A stretch of 64,000 bases of DNA from the NCBI GenBank assembly GCA_016234555.1, contig JACRBJ010000077.1, positions 35,380-99,379 of the forward strand. Direction: 5' to 3'. Source of the DNA: Chloroflexota bacterium. GTDB taxonomy: Bacteria > Chloroflexota > Anaerolineae > Anaerolineales > Villigracilaceae. Positions 50,601 through 58,125 of this stretch are shown here, piece by piece. The number at the start of each line of letters is the position of its first letter. The stretch's first letter is position 1. The position numbers and the translations under genes are program-made. The notes beneath the pieces were generated by a model, which was given only the letters and a program-made list of their open reading frames with translations, was not told the DNA's origin and searched no databases.

Positions 50601-51314
50601 CGAAGCGTTTTTTTGAGCCTCATTAGCATTGTTAGTTGCCAGTCCAGCTTGCACAAACCCAAATACCGCCAGCACAGCCATCACGATCACACCAGCAATA
50701 GAAATGCCCGTAACGATCCTTCTCTGCCTGTCAGCGGCTCGCCTGCTTTCCAGCACATACTCGCGCTGTAAATCTGTGGGAGAAGGGTCTTTGGATGTGT
50801 TGACGGCAAGTTGTAGTTCGGCTTCCTGCAGGTCTTTGCCGCGCAACAACAGGCTGGTATCTTTACGTTTATCCCATTCCAAAGCCTTCACCTGCAGCCT
50901 GCGCTGAGACTCCACCCATACCAGATCGGTGCGAATGGCGGATAGAGTCTTGTTGACCGCGCCATCAAAATCGTCACTCTCACGGCAATAGATCCAATTC
51001 ACCTTTCCCAACGCGGGATGGACATCGTTTGGATTAACGTCGCGTGCGACAATAGGGATCAGGCGTTTCCCATTTTGGACCGCGTGATCCACTTCCTGCT
51101 CGCAGACTTTGGATGCAACTGAATCCGGACTGAGCAAAAAAAGGAACGCATCTGCCTGCTCGATACCTTTATGGATTTGATCCATCCAATCGGCGGTGGG
51201 TGGGATATCCTCCCAATCAATCCAGGTTTCGAGTTCGCTTTTTCCCAACGCTTCAGTGAGCCTGCCTGCAAAAACTTTGTCCTTGCGTGAATAAGAAATG
51301 AATACTTTCGTCAT
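47601..51314 (-). CDS. TIR - membrane helix - WD40 propellers - TPR protein
   Basis: 1237 residues. The N-terminal TIR domain (1-135: VFISYSRKDKVFAGRL, WIDWEDIPP, LLSPDSVASKVCEQEVDHAV) keeps a candidate catalytic glutamate E74. A membrane helix lies at about 200-223, then an A/N/E-rich coiled coil, then about 14 WD40 repeats (330-1000, for example FSPDGKTLASGSADKTVIFWDV), enough for two propellers, then TPR-like helices (about 1040-1237). Bacterial TIRs are often NAD-cleaving effectors; WD40 would be the sensor. It runs opposite to its neighbours, is lower in GC and lies between E2 remnants B and C, signs of recent acquisition. A defence role is inference. Confidence 0.92.
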   Translation of the reverse strand: MTKVFISYSRKDKVFAGRLTEALGKSELETWIDWEDIPPTADWMDQIHKGIEQADAFLFLLSPDSVASKVCEQEVDHAVQNGKRLIPIVARDVNPNDVHPALGKVNWIYCRESDDFDGAVNKTLSAIRTDLVWVESQRRLQVKALEWDKRKDTSLLLRGKDLQEAELQLAVNTSKDPSPTDLQREYVLESRRAADRQRRIVTGISIAGVIVMAVLAVFGFVQAGLATNNANEAQKNASTAQAASTLAFNNAATAQANEKLAEERATIARAGELDAQAISTRGENTPLSYLLSVEALNLLENSRTKRTLLENIQNSPYLTGYLNGHSGHVTSVALSPDGKMLASGSVDKTIVLWDMEAHQQLGEPLRGHSDSVTTLAFSPDGKTLASGSADKTVIFWDVEKHKQLGTPLIGYGNPVRSVVFSPDGKTLASDSEASLIFLWDVATRKLIGEPFDGFAYATPSSVSSGGGGGGPWEGSGGCNLAFSPDGKILASGRVYNAVILWNVETHQPIGASLEENETNMIGDITQNEVTSVAFSADGMTLAAGYQNGDVNLWDLTLQQPVVGERLTGHEGAIYSLAFNEGFQFLASMSSDGTVILWDRWSRELLAQLPSGHSSPTNFVFTSTWNLALGSYDTAVAIWHVETILREAGAFSGFGKGKGAPQAVPLSIGHIIGTSDTGEINSVAFSPDGKVLAYSVGATIQVWDVVSHKQISEFSLGYMPYSIAFAPNGKILAVGDFSSYGGRGGIVLWDVKNGKPISEVFGSNIWKLSFAPDGKTLSSVSMDGIITSWDVGTQQVIGKPIETHSEYGFSSQATFNKEVSLLASAERGNARISIWNLSTGQVVGYLLTNESSTGSVVFSPDGKTLASAGDEGIKMWDLTSSKQIGIPFGDSTRTLDFSPDAKTLVSDSTLWDMEKHQAIGSLLESVNRALFSPDGSVLFTSAYEDFDTMPVIVNYLWDMQPRVWAEHTCQRAGRNLAYSEWLQYFPEEPYRKICPDIPIHPSVIDHFFKSGDHLASSGKIEAAIAAYQDAINLLPILKHSVPDLRARAERKFSESLLQQGDEAASANNLQLALDKYNTALKHDANTLGGVSPSLRVRAKIAVAITELNLGREHEDMVLKFIDARVMFPDFMENVNIPSVLNNTCWRGSLTGHALEVKDACERALELSPDNGGYADSRGLNRALMGDFEGAIKDFKSAISWFRDHGHADYAEEREEWIAALQIGQNPFDQQTLEALKNE

Positions 51315-51430
51315 GATGAGCCCTCTATATCAGCATAGTGATTATCTTCACTATTAGTTTATCCTTCCCCAAAGCGAAAGTCAACTACTTTTATATTTCC
51401 CAACAAATATACTCTTGCTCAGTTCTAAAT

Positions 51431-51547
51431 TGGCGCGTGAAAGTCACCATCTCCGTTATCCACCAAGTCAGCGACAGAGCAGAGGCTGCCCAGTTTGTGC
51501 AGGCGCTGGCTGGGTTTCTCGAAAATCCTGTCAGAATGCTGGCGTAA
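51431..51547 (+). pseudogene. E2 3'-end remnant C (38 codons plus stop)
   Basis: 117 nt align without gaps to E2 46351-46467. I count 93 identical bases, and 31 of 38 residues are identical. The active-site motif DHRVSDG has become IHQVSDR. The homology continues about 12 nt past the stop (TAAAAA-AAAA). It lies beyond the start of the TIR-WD40 gene, in plus orientation like E2. Confidence 0.9.
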
Positions 51548-51551
51548 AAAT

Positions 51552-51584
51552 AAAAGCTGCGACAAAAATCTGTCGCAGCTTTTT
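51552..51584. terminator. Bidirectional intrinsic terminator
   Basis: AAAAGCTGCGACA (51552-51564) pairs with TGTCGCAGCTTTT (51571-51583), with T-rich tails both ways. It serves the yqeB operon, which stops at 51598. Confidence 0.8.
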
Positions 51585-51597
51585 CATTTCATATGGG

Positions 51598-52422
51598 TTA
51601 GCTTTCCACTTCCCTTCGCCTCAAAAACACCAGCACCGCCTCGAGTACACCGCCCCCGATTGCCAGCGCTTTCTCCGAGACCAGCGTTGACAGCGATGGA
51701 TCGTCTCGCGTGTCCACATCGCCGATTTTCATTCCCTCCGTAACTTCGATGCCCGGGTGGATCAATCCACGCAGGATACCTTTAAGCGGACTGTGGACGG
51801 CGGATTTTTCACCCCCGTCTTTTGGCTGGATTTCCGCAATCAGTTGACCCTCTTTGAGGTGATCGCCGATTTGCGCGTGCGCGGTCAAAACGCCAGATTG
51901 CGAAGCCCTCAGCACACGGCGCGGATCGCCGTCGGGTTGACCGCTGTCTGCGCGGGTGGGACCATCCCAATAAACCCTGCCGAGGGTGTGTCCGCGCTGG
52001 GTCTCGACCACCGCATGACAGTTGATCCCCGCGAGGAAGCCAGGACCAAGCCCAATGTGCAGCGCGACGTTCACGCCCAAGGGTTCTGGTTCGACTTTCA
52101 GCATCCGCGCATCCATTACAAAGGTGGACTGGGGACTGGTCACGAACTGGTTGCGGAGGATGTTCCCCCGCGGATCCACCAGCATGGGAATTTCCCCAGC
52201 TTCCAGTGTGACCTGGATCTGGTCGGGCGAAACCAGACGGGCGGTTGTCCCTTCGACAGTTTGCTTCCCTTCGTAGATGGCGTCCGCAAATGAAACAGTG
52301 CGCCGCACCGCCAAAGGCTTTTCCATCTCAAGGATTACAAGTTGAAAGCCCGTGCGGTGCAGGCGCAGGGCGACGCCGCTTGCAAGATCGCCGCCGCCGC
52401 GCAAAACAATGAGGTTGGTCAT
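51598..52422 (-). CDS. yqeB: YqeB-family selenium-dependent molybdenum hydroxylase maturation protein
   Basis: 274 residues. The N-terminus NLIVLRGGGDLASGVALRLHR is the hallmark of the EF2563/YqeB family, found with selenium-dependent molybdenum hydroxylases (xanthine dehydrogenase types). The C-terminal half has the family's AGINCHAVVETQRGHTLGRVYWDG and GGVLEAVLVFLRRR. It probably helps insert or sulfurate/selenylate the Mo cofactor. Its start overlaps the DUF1361 stop by 4 nt. The xanthine dehydrogenase-type genes lie 3 kb upstream on the same strand, and ssnA lies at 12.5 kb. Confidence 0.87.
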   Translation of the reverse strand: MTNLIVLRGGGDLASGVALRLHRTGFQLVILEMEKPLAVRRTVSFADAIYEGKQTVEGTTARLVSPDQIQVTLEAGEIPMLVDPRGNILRNQFVTSPQSTFVMDARMLKVEPEPLGVNVALHIGLGPGFLAGINCHAVVETQRGHTLGRVYWDGPTRADSGQPDGDPRRVLRASQSGVLTAHAQIGDHLKEGQLIAEIQPKDGGEKSAVHSPLKGILRGLIHPGIEVTEGMKIGDVDTRDDPSLSTLVSEKALAIGGGVLEAVLVFLRRREVES

Positions 52423-53129
52423 GAAATCTCCTGTGGAATGGGTGGCGCCTGCTCCTGAAGCAAAAGCCCGAATGCATAAAGTGTGATGTAGAAGAAAAGA
52501 AAGAACGCCGAGAAGACGCTGATGAAAATGATTGCCCGCGGACCTGGGTGGGAGGCGTAATACATGAAATCCTGTAATCGTTCGAACGGATTAAAGAACA
52601 TATCCCACGAGTTCCAACGCAGGAAACGCCCAATGTAAACGCCGAGGCTGCACAGCGTCCCGCTGGCGAGAACAAAGAACCAGCCCGCAATTCGCCCGAA
52701 CTGGCGGCGGACGATATCCTGCATCAGGAACATCGAAACGACGCCGAGTAATAATCCCGTCCAGGAGAACCAGATCAGCATCAGCATGTCAAACCAAAGC
52801 GGAACATCTTCCCTGGGTCGCCCAAGGTGCTGCAAATCGGTCAGGATGTAGGGAGCGTTGGGGAAGAAAAGCATCCAGAGGATGAACATCAGCGGAACAG
52901 CAAGAAGCAGAAACCTGCGTTTCCATGCGAAGACCGAGGCGGTATACGCCAGTCCAAGCGGAATCCACGCAAGGAAGATGTTTCCAACCAGAAATACATA
53001 GTCTATGGAGTTACTCAGCATCGTTCGGACGCGGAACAATGCTACCGAAAGCAGCGTTGCGCCGCACAGCAGGGCAAGGACGGTCATGCGGAACCTGTAG
53101 GGATGGACGCGTTCGTACATTTTTTTCAT
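52419..53129 (-). CDS. DUF1361 membrane protein (copy 2)
   Basis: 236 residues with about six membrane helices and the DUF1361 core WMLFFPNAPYILTDLQHLGR, followed by WFDMLMLIWFSWTGLLLGVVS and the late GVYIGRFLRWNSWD. The function is unknown. It is paralogous to the next gene upstream (53206-53919), which shares these motifs. It is translationally coupled to yqeB by an ATGA overlap. Confidence 0.88.
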   Translation of the reverse strand: MKKMYERVHPYRFRMTVLALLCGATLLSVALFRVRTMLSNSIDYVFLVGNIFLAWIPLGLAYTASVFAWKRRFLLLAVPLMFILWMLFFPNAPYILTDLQHLGRPREDVPLWFDMLMLIWFSWTGLLLGVVSMFLMQDIVRRQFGRIAGWFFVLASGTLCSLGVYIGRFLRWNSWDMFFNPFERLQDFMYYASHPGPRAIIFISVFSAFFLFFYITLYAFGLLLQEQAPPIPQEIS

Positions 53130-53205
53130 GTTACCTGTCTCCTGATTTTTTGAATCAGATTGTAGCGGGTTCCGCTTTCAAAGGCTTGCAAAGACTCGCA
53201 GGAAT

Positions 53206-53919
53206 TCATGACGCGGTTGCAGAAGGTGTGGAGTGCTCCTGCAACAGGTGGGCGAAGGCATACAGGGTAAGATACACAAACAGGTAGAACACCGCAAATA
53301 GAATGGTGAATGCAATCAGGCGTTTTGACGGGTCGATGGCGAGACCAAGCACGGTCACGACAATCTCCTTCGGGTCGTCCAGCAGGTCCCACGAGTTGAA
53401 GCGGACGAAACGTCCGAGATAGACGCCGAAACTGCTCAAGCCTGAAACGACAAAAACGAACGCCCATCCGAACCAGCGACCAAACGTCCGCTGGACGATA
53501 TCGTGCATCAGGTAGAGGGAGGTCAGCCCAAGCAGCAACCCTGTCCACGAGAACCAGACCATCACGATCACGTCGTACCAAAGCGGGGCGCTGGCGGTTT
53601 TTCTGGCAAGATGTTGCAGATCGGTCAAAATGTAAGGCGCATTGGGGAAGAAGATCAGCCAGAGGAATGCCGTGACAGGTAACACCAGGTAAAGGAGCAG
53701 TTTTTTCGAGGACATGGCGTGGGCAAGATATGCCAGCGCGAAAGGGATCCAGGCGAGGAAGAGATTCCAGACCAAGCTGGTGTAGCGCCCCGAGTCGCTG
53801 TAGGTAATGCGTGCCGCCACCAGGAAAACACAGATCAGCGAGGCGGAAGCCATCAACGCGAAGATGGCGATCTTGTAACGGTTTTGTTTAACGAAGTTTT
53901 TAAAGGTCATTTTGGTCAT
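53206..53919 (-). CDS. DUF1361 membrane protein (copy 1)
   Basis: 237 residues with six predicted helices and the motifs LIFFPNAPYILTDLQHLAR, WYDVIVMVWFSWTGLLLGLTS and GVYLGRFVRFNSWD. It is a tandem paralog of the gene at 52419. I use the ATG at 53919. It starts 10 nt after the DinB-family stop, so DinB, two DUF1361 genes and yqeB form one transcript. The function is unknown. Confidence 0.87.
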   Translation of the reverse strand: MTKMTFKNFVKQNRYKIAIFALMASASLICVFLVAARITYSDSGRYTSLVWNLFLAWIPFALAYLAHAMSSKKLLLYLVLPVTAFLWLIFFPNAPYILTDLQHLARKTASAPLWYDVIVMVWFSWTGLLLGLTSLYLMHDIVQRTFGRWFGWAFVFVVSGLSSFGVYLGRFVRFNSWDLLDDPKEIVVTVLGLAIDPSKRLIAFTILFAVFYLFVYLTLYAFAHLLQEHSTPSATAS

Positions 53920-53929
53920 GTTACCCCGC

Positions 53930-54424
53930 TTATTTCGTCTCGCGCAAAAATATAATGAAATCAATATCCCCGGGCGAGTGACCCAACTCCGTCAGCATGG
54001 CGGCGGCTTCGCTCCTGTGCTGCGTGCCATGGTTGACCAGGTGCGCCATGACGTGCCAGAGGATATTTTCCAGCGGTTCGCCGCGTGTATTTTTGTATTG
54101 AAAAGGTGAATTCAACCTTTCATCAGTCAGGCTTTGCACAAAAACGTCGAGGGCTTTTTCCTCCTCCATCCAGCACGCGCGGAGCGAATCCAGCGTGGGA
54201 AACTCTTCCGGTTTGATGCGCTCCGCGGGCGACGTGCCTTCCCATCGTTTGCGCCAAATCCACTCTGCGAAGAGGGTGTGGGTCAACGTGCCGCGCAATC
54301 CGCCGTGCGGATAGGAATTGGTCGCGAGGAATTGTTCGTCGGTTGCTTTGGCAGCCGCATCCAGGATGCGTTTGTTTGCCCAACGATTGTATCGGTAGAG
54401 CAGTTGAATATCTTTAGTGTTCAT
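53930..54424 (-). CDS. DinB-family four-helix metalloprotein
   Basis: 164 residues. DinB/YfiT-like four-helix bundle: LLYRYNRWANKRILDAA at the start, the LTHTLFAEWIWRKRW helix with the first metal His, and the ENILWHVMAHLVNHGTQHRSEAA helix with the HxxxH. Members are often thiol-dependent transferases or hydrolases for bacillithiol-like thiols; others are of unknown role. The ATG at 54424 is chosen because the 20 residues upstream are not family-like. Confidence 0.88.
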   Translation of the reverse strand: MNTKDIQLLYRYNRWANKRILDAAAKATDEQFLATNSYPHGGLRGTLTHTLFAEWIWRKRWEGTSPAERIKPEEFPTLDSLRACWMEEEKALDVFVQSLTDERLNSPFQYKNTRGEPLENILWHVMAHLVNHGTQHRSEAAAMLTELGHSPGDIDFIIFLRETK

Positions 54425-54483
54425 GTTGAGGAAACTCCTTGATTGGTTCCTGCCAGGGATTGCTGCGGAAGCAATGCACAGCA

Positions 54484-54504
54484 CCCTTCGACTGCGCTCA
54501 GGAC
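54484..54504. repeat. CCTTCGACTGCGCTCAGGA-type short repeat
   Basis: CCCTTCGACTGCGCTCAGGAC is the reverse-complement type of the TCCTGAGC..TCGAAGGG word in the E2 linker (45488). It lies in the 86-nt gap before the hydrolase stop. Confidence 0.5.
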
Positions 54505-54510
54505 GCGCCG

Positions 54511-55386
54511 CTATTTTGACAGAAACTCCAGCAGGATCGGGTTCACGATTTCAGGCTTTTCGTAGTGCGGGATGTGTCCGCAGTTTTCGATGGCATGGAA
54601 CCCGGCGTGGGGGATTGCCTGTCTGATGGATTCGCTATGGTCGAATGGCACGGTCCTGTCCTGCCTGCCCCAGAACAACAGGGTTGGCTTTTTCAACTCC
54701 CCAACGCGGACATAAGTTGTGTAGAACGATTCGAGCATCCCGCTGCGGATGGTGGACAGGATGGCTCGTTTGAACCCCTTGAACTTCATCTGGATTTTGT
54801 ATTGCTTTTGAAAACGCTCCACAATCTCCGGGTTGAACATGTCAGCGGCAATGCCTTTGAGCATGCCCGCGCTGCCGAAGAGTCCAAAAGCCAGTTCGCC
54901 GAAGACGGGAATTTTCAAGGCTTTAATGAATGCGGGCAATTCCACGCGCTTTCCGCCTGTCGGATCGATCAGCACGTGACGGGTGACGTACTCTGGATAC
55001 CGGTCGATGAATGCCGCGGAAATCGCCCCGCCCATCGAAAGCCCCACGAGGTTGATTGGTTTCATCCCGAAGGCGTCGATCAACTCCTTGAGCTGGCGGA
55101 CGAAGAGGTGAATGCTGTGCTCGGTGCGGGGTCGGTCAGAAAATCCGCGCCCGAAGAGGTCATAGCGCAGGACACGAAATCCCGACTTGGATAGAAAGTC
55201 GAAGGTAGTGTCGAAGATAAAATACGGTCCGGAGAATCCATGCACGAGGACGACGGGACAGCCGTCCGCGGGTCCGCCCAGCTCGTAGTGGGTGATCCCG
55301 TCTGAGAGCGCGATGAACGAACCGTCCGCTTGTTGGCGGGTGGTTTCGTTCAATTCCTGGGTTTCATCAAGATAGGGGAAGGTCAT
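54511..55386 (-). CDS. Alpha/beta hydrolase
   Basis: 291 residues of the alpha/beta hydrolase fold. The nucleophile elbow is GLSMGG (Ser in NLVGLSMGGAISA), an oxyanion region is VVLVHGFSGPYFIFD, the acid is near FWGRQDRTVPFDHSE and the catalytic His is in ENCGHIPHYEKPE. The substrate is unknown; esterase, epoxide hydrolase and haloperoxidase-like members share this layout. It starts at ATG 55386, just downstream of an imperfect palindrome. Confidence 0.88.
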   Translation of the reverse strand: MTFPYLDETQELNETTRQQADGSFIALSDGITHYELGGPADGCPVVLVHGFSGPYFIFDTTFDFLSKSGFRVLRYDLFGRGFSDRPRTEHSIHLFVRQLKELIDAFGMKPINLVGLSMGGAISAAFIDRYPEYVTRHVLIDPTGGKRVELPAFIKALKIPVFGELAFGLFGSAGMLKGIAADMFNPEIVERFQKQYKIQMKFKGFKRAILSTIRSGMLESFYTTYVRVGELKKPTLLFWGRQDRTVPFDHSESIRQAIPHAGFHAIENCGHIPHYEKPEIVNPILLEFLSK

Positions 55387-55393
55387 GGAATTT

Positions 55394-55464
55394 CGGAGTC
55401 CAACGCTTCGCGCCCAAACTTCGATCGAAATATTAAAGTCAGGACGCGGAACGGTTGGACTCCG
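55394..55464. repeat. Long inverted repeat, CGGAGTCCAAC ends
   Basis: CGGAGTCCAAC (55394-55404) and GTTGGACTCCG (55454-55464) are perfect inverted copies around a 49-nt core that itself contains CGCG-type pairing. The GGAGTC/GACTCC ends recall the cloverleaf elements at 10036 and 10796. Confidence 0.55.
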
Positions 55465-55474
55465 TGTTTACGAA

Positions 55475-57682
55475 TTACGAAATCTTGCCCAATGCCCGCA
55501 GGACACGCTCCGGGGTGAAGGGGAACTCGTCGATCCAAACGCCAGTCGCGTTGTGGATGGCGGCGGCGATGGCGGGGGCGACGGGCAGAAGGGGAAGTTC
55601 GCCCAGCCCGCGCGCGCCCCAGGGACCGTTCGGGTCGGGGATTTCGACGATGACTGATTCGACCTTTTCGGGAATGTCCCAAATGGTGGGGATGAGATAG
55701 GTGCTGAGCTGGTCTGTCAGCACGCGCCCATCCTTTGTTTTGAAATCTTCGAGGACAGCGTAGCCGTGCGCCTGGACCACCGCGCCTTCGATCTGTCCCG
55801 TCACCTGGTCGGGATTGATCGCCTTGCCCACGTCGTCGGCAGAGACAACTCGCAAGACGCGCACCTGCCCGGTCTCGGTGTCCACTTCCACTTCGGCAGC
55901 TTGTGCCACGTAGGAGTAGGAGAAGTTCGGCATCGAGTAGCCGGTATCGTGGTCGAAAGGAGTGGTCTTCGGCGCGAGATACTGGTACTCCGCGATGGCG
56001 GGACGTTCCTCGTTCTTCCATTTTTCGAGAGCCGCCTCCGCCGCGCCTTTCATCGAGTTGCCAGCCATGAAGGTCAGGCGCGAGGCAGAGGCAGACCCTG
56101 AGTTCCCCTGTTTGGCGGAGTCAGAGGTCTTGATCTCGACGATGCTTTCCGGTACGCCCAAAACCTGAGCCGCCATCTGGATCATCACCGTATGCAAGCC
56201 CTGACCGACTTCCGCGCCAGCCTGGTGGATGACCACACGCTCCATCCTGCCGTTACCGTAAATTTCCACCTTCGACCAGCAGTTTTCCTGGTAGCCAAAG
56301 GAGAAGCCCACGTTCTTGAATCCAGCCGCGAAGCCTTTGCCGCGGACGATGGGCGAAGAATTCTTCTTCTTGCCTTTGCTTTTGACCTTCGCGCTTTGGG
56401 ACTTCTTCCACTTGAATTTGTCGCGCGCCGCTTCGATGCACTGGACGATGCTCGGCGTGGCGGGGACGGGTGTGCCAACCCCAAGCGTATCGCCGTCGCG
56501 CAGGGCGTTCTTCAGGCGGAATTCCACCGGGTCCATGCCGAGTTTTTCGGCGAGTTTGTCCATTTGCAGTTCCGCCATGAACAAAGCCTGAGGCGCGCCG
56601 AAGCCGCGGAACGCCGCGCCGGGGACATTATTGGTGTACACGCCATATACGTCGGTCTTGATGTTCGGGATGAAATACGGTCCCGACGAGGTGATGGCGG
56701 CGTTACCCAGTACCTTGTTGGAGGTGTACATGTACGCACCGCCGTCGGCGATCATTTCGATTTCCGCCGCGACCAGCTTGCCGTCCTTCGTTGCACCCCA
56801 GCGGGCGTTGACGGTGCTCGCATGGCGTTTGCCATGACCGATAATCGATTCGCGCCGTGACCAGATAATTTTGACCGGGCGCTGCAACTTCCACGCCGCA
56901 AGCGCCAGTACGATCTGCACGGACATGTCCTCGCGTCCGCCGAACGCGCCGCCGATGGCGGGATAGATGACGCGAATCATTTCATTAGGCAGACCCAGCG
57001 AGTGGGCAATGGCTTCGCGGTCGGCATGAGTCCATTGTCCAGCCGCCTCAATGGTGACGTGCCCTTCCTCGTCCATATACGCCAGTCCCGCTTCGGGCTG
57101 CAGGTAGGCGTGTTCCTGCACCGGGGTCTGGTACTCACCTTCCACGATGACATCGGCTTTGGCGAAGGCTTCGTCCACATCGCCCTTGCGGATCTTGTAG
57201 TGGACGCAGATGTTCGAGTCGCCGTGATCGGGATGCAGAATCGGCGCATCGGGACGCAGGGCAGCCTTTGGGTTGGAAAGAATGGGCAGGTCTTCGTACT
57301 CGACCTCGATCAACCTGACAGCCGCCTCCGCCTGGGCTTCGGTCTGTGCGATCACCACCGCCACCTGGTCGCCCACGAAGCGGACAATGTCGGTGTATGG
57401 CTTTGCCGAACCTGGACCGCAAAGTACGGGTTGGTCCTTGATTTGCAAGCCATACTCGTTAACCGGCACATCCTTTGCGGTGTAGATTGCCACAACGCCG
57501 TCCGCCCCCTCCGCCTTGTCGGCGTTGATGTTTTTTACGCGCGCATGCGGGCGCTCGGCGAAGAGAATTTTCATGTGCAGCATCCCCTTCATGGTCAGGT
57601 CGCCGGAGTAGAGCGTTTTGCCTGTTACCTTATCAACCGCATCGACGCGCGGGAGTGATTTGCCTACAGAATTCGCAGACAT
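55475..57682 (-). CDS. Xanthine dehydrogenase-type molybdenum hydroxylase, Mo-binding subunit
   Basis: 735 residues of the CoxL/XdhA large-subunit family. N-terminal domain: RVDAVDKVTGKTLYSGDLTM and FAERPHARVKNI; Mo-cofactor domain: GGAFGGREDMSVQ, FRGFGAPQALF, GAEVGQGLHTVMIQMAAQVLG, and PWGARGLGELPLLPVAPAIAAAIHNATG (the late Glu). It hydroxylates purines or related heterocycles, or aldehydes. It pairs with the FAD/2Fe-2S subunit gene upstream, with a small membrane-protein gene between. The substrate is unknown; a selenium-dependent form is suggested only by yqeB. Confidence 0.93.
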   Translation of the reverse strand: MSANSVGKSLPRVDAVDKVTGKTLYSGDLTMKGMLHMKILFAERPHARVKNINADKAEGADGVVAIYTAKDVPVNEYGLQIKDQPVLCGPGSAKPYTDIVRFVGDQVAVVIAQTEAQAEAAVRLIEVEYEDLPILSNPKAALRPDAPILHPDHGDSNICVHYKIRKGDVDEAFAKADVIVEGEYQTPVQEHAYLQPEAGLAYMDEEGHVTIEAAGQWTHADREAIAHSLGLPNEMIRVIYPAIGGAFGGREDMSVQIVLALAAWKLQRPVKIIWSRRESIIGHGKRHASTVNARWGATKDGKLVAAEIEMIADGGAYMYTSNKVLGNAAITSSGPYFIPNIKTDVYGVYTNNVPGAAFRGFGAPQALFMAELQMDKLAEKLGMDPVEFRLKNALRDGDTLGVGTPVPATPSIVQCIEAARDKFKWKKSQSAKVKSKGKKKNSSPIVRGKGFAAGFKNVGFSFGYQENCWSKVEIYGNGRMERVVIHQAGAEVGQGLHTVMIQMAAQVLGVPESIVEIKTSDSAKQGNSGSASASRLTFMAGNSMKGAAEAALEKWKNEERPAIAEYQYLAPKTTPFDHDTGYSMPNFSYSYVAQAAEVEVDTETGQVRVLRVVSADDVGKAINPDQVTGQIEGAVVQAHGYAVLEDFKTKDGRVLTDQLSTYLIPTIWDIPEKVESVIVEIPDPNGPWGARGLGELPLLPVAPAIAAAIHNATGVWIDEFPFTPERVLRALGKIS

Positions 57683-57688
57683 GGCTTC

Positions 57689-58114
57689 CTACCGTGACTT
57701 CTTTCTGATTTTGACCTTGATTGGGGGCGCGTCCAGTGGACCGTAGCGGCTGGGTCCCATTGCGGTGTGAATTGCCGCGTATATTACCGAGATCACGCCG
57801 CTGATCAGAACCATGTACACCAAGCTGACAGCCACAATGGCGTAAAAATTTTCGATTTTGGTGATCGGTTCGAGAATCGTCCTCAAGCCGCTCAGACTGT
57901 AGGCGATGTCAGGCATGTGCGGACGTCCCTTCAACTGGGTGGGGATGATTCTCCAGTGATTCTCAATCGCCATTTGGACGGTTGCGGATGCCGCAAAGAT
58001 GGAAACCGCCGGGATGATCACCATCATAACGCAGCCGATCGCGCGCCATGCGTCACCCAACTGGTCTTTTTTCTTTACCGAAGATTCTGTTTGTACGGTC
58101 GAATATTTGCCCAT
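57689..58114 (-). CDS. Small two-helix membrane protein between hydroxylase subunits
   Basis: 141 residues with two predicted helices (IGCVMMVIIPAVSIFAASATVQ and NFYAIVAVSLVYMVLISGVISVIYA), a soluble loop between (IIPTQLKGRPHMPDIAYSLS) and a basic tail. I recognise no family. The upstream hydroxylase subunit ends 11 nt before and the downstream one starts 6 nt after, so it is firmly embedded in the operon and may anchor the hydroxylase at the membrane. That role is inference. Confidence 0.75.
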   Translation of the reverse strand: MGKYSTVQTESSVKKKDQLGDAWRAIGCVMMVIIPAVSIFAASATVQMAIENHWRIIPTQLKGRPHMPDIAYSLSGLRTILEPITKIENFYAIVAVSLVYMVLISGVISVIYAAIHTAMGPSRYGPLDAPPIKVKIRKKSR

Positions 58115-58125
58115 TGACTACCTCT

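Noticed and set aside
46351..51547. Integron-type attC array for the E2-end repeats
   Set aside because: The repeats are protein-coding homology to E2 and do not fold like attC sites; no integron integrase is present.
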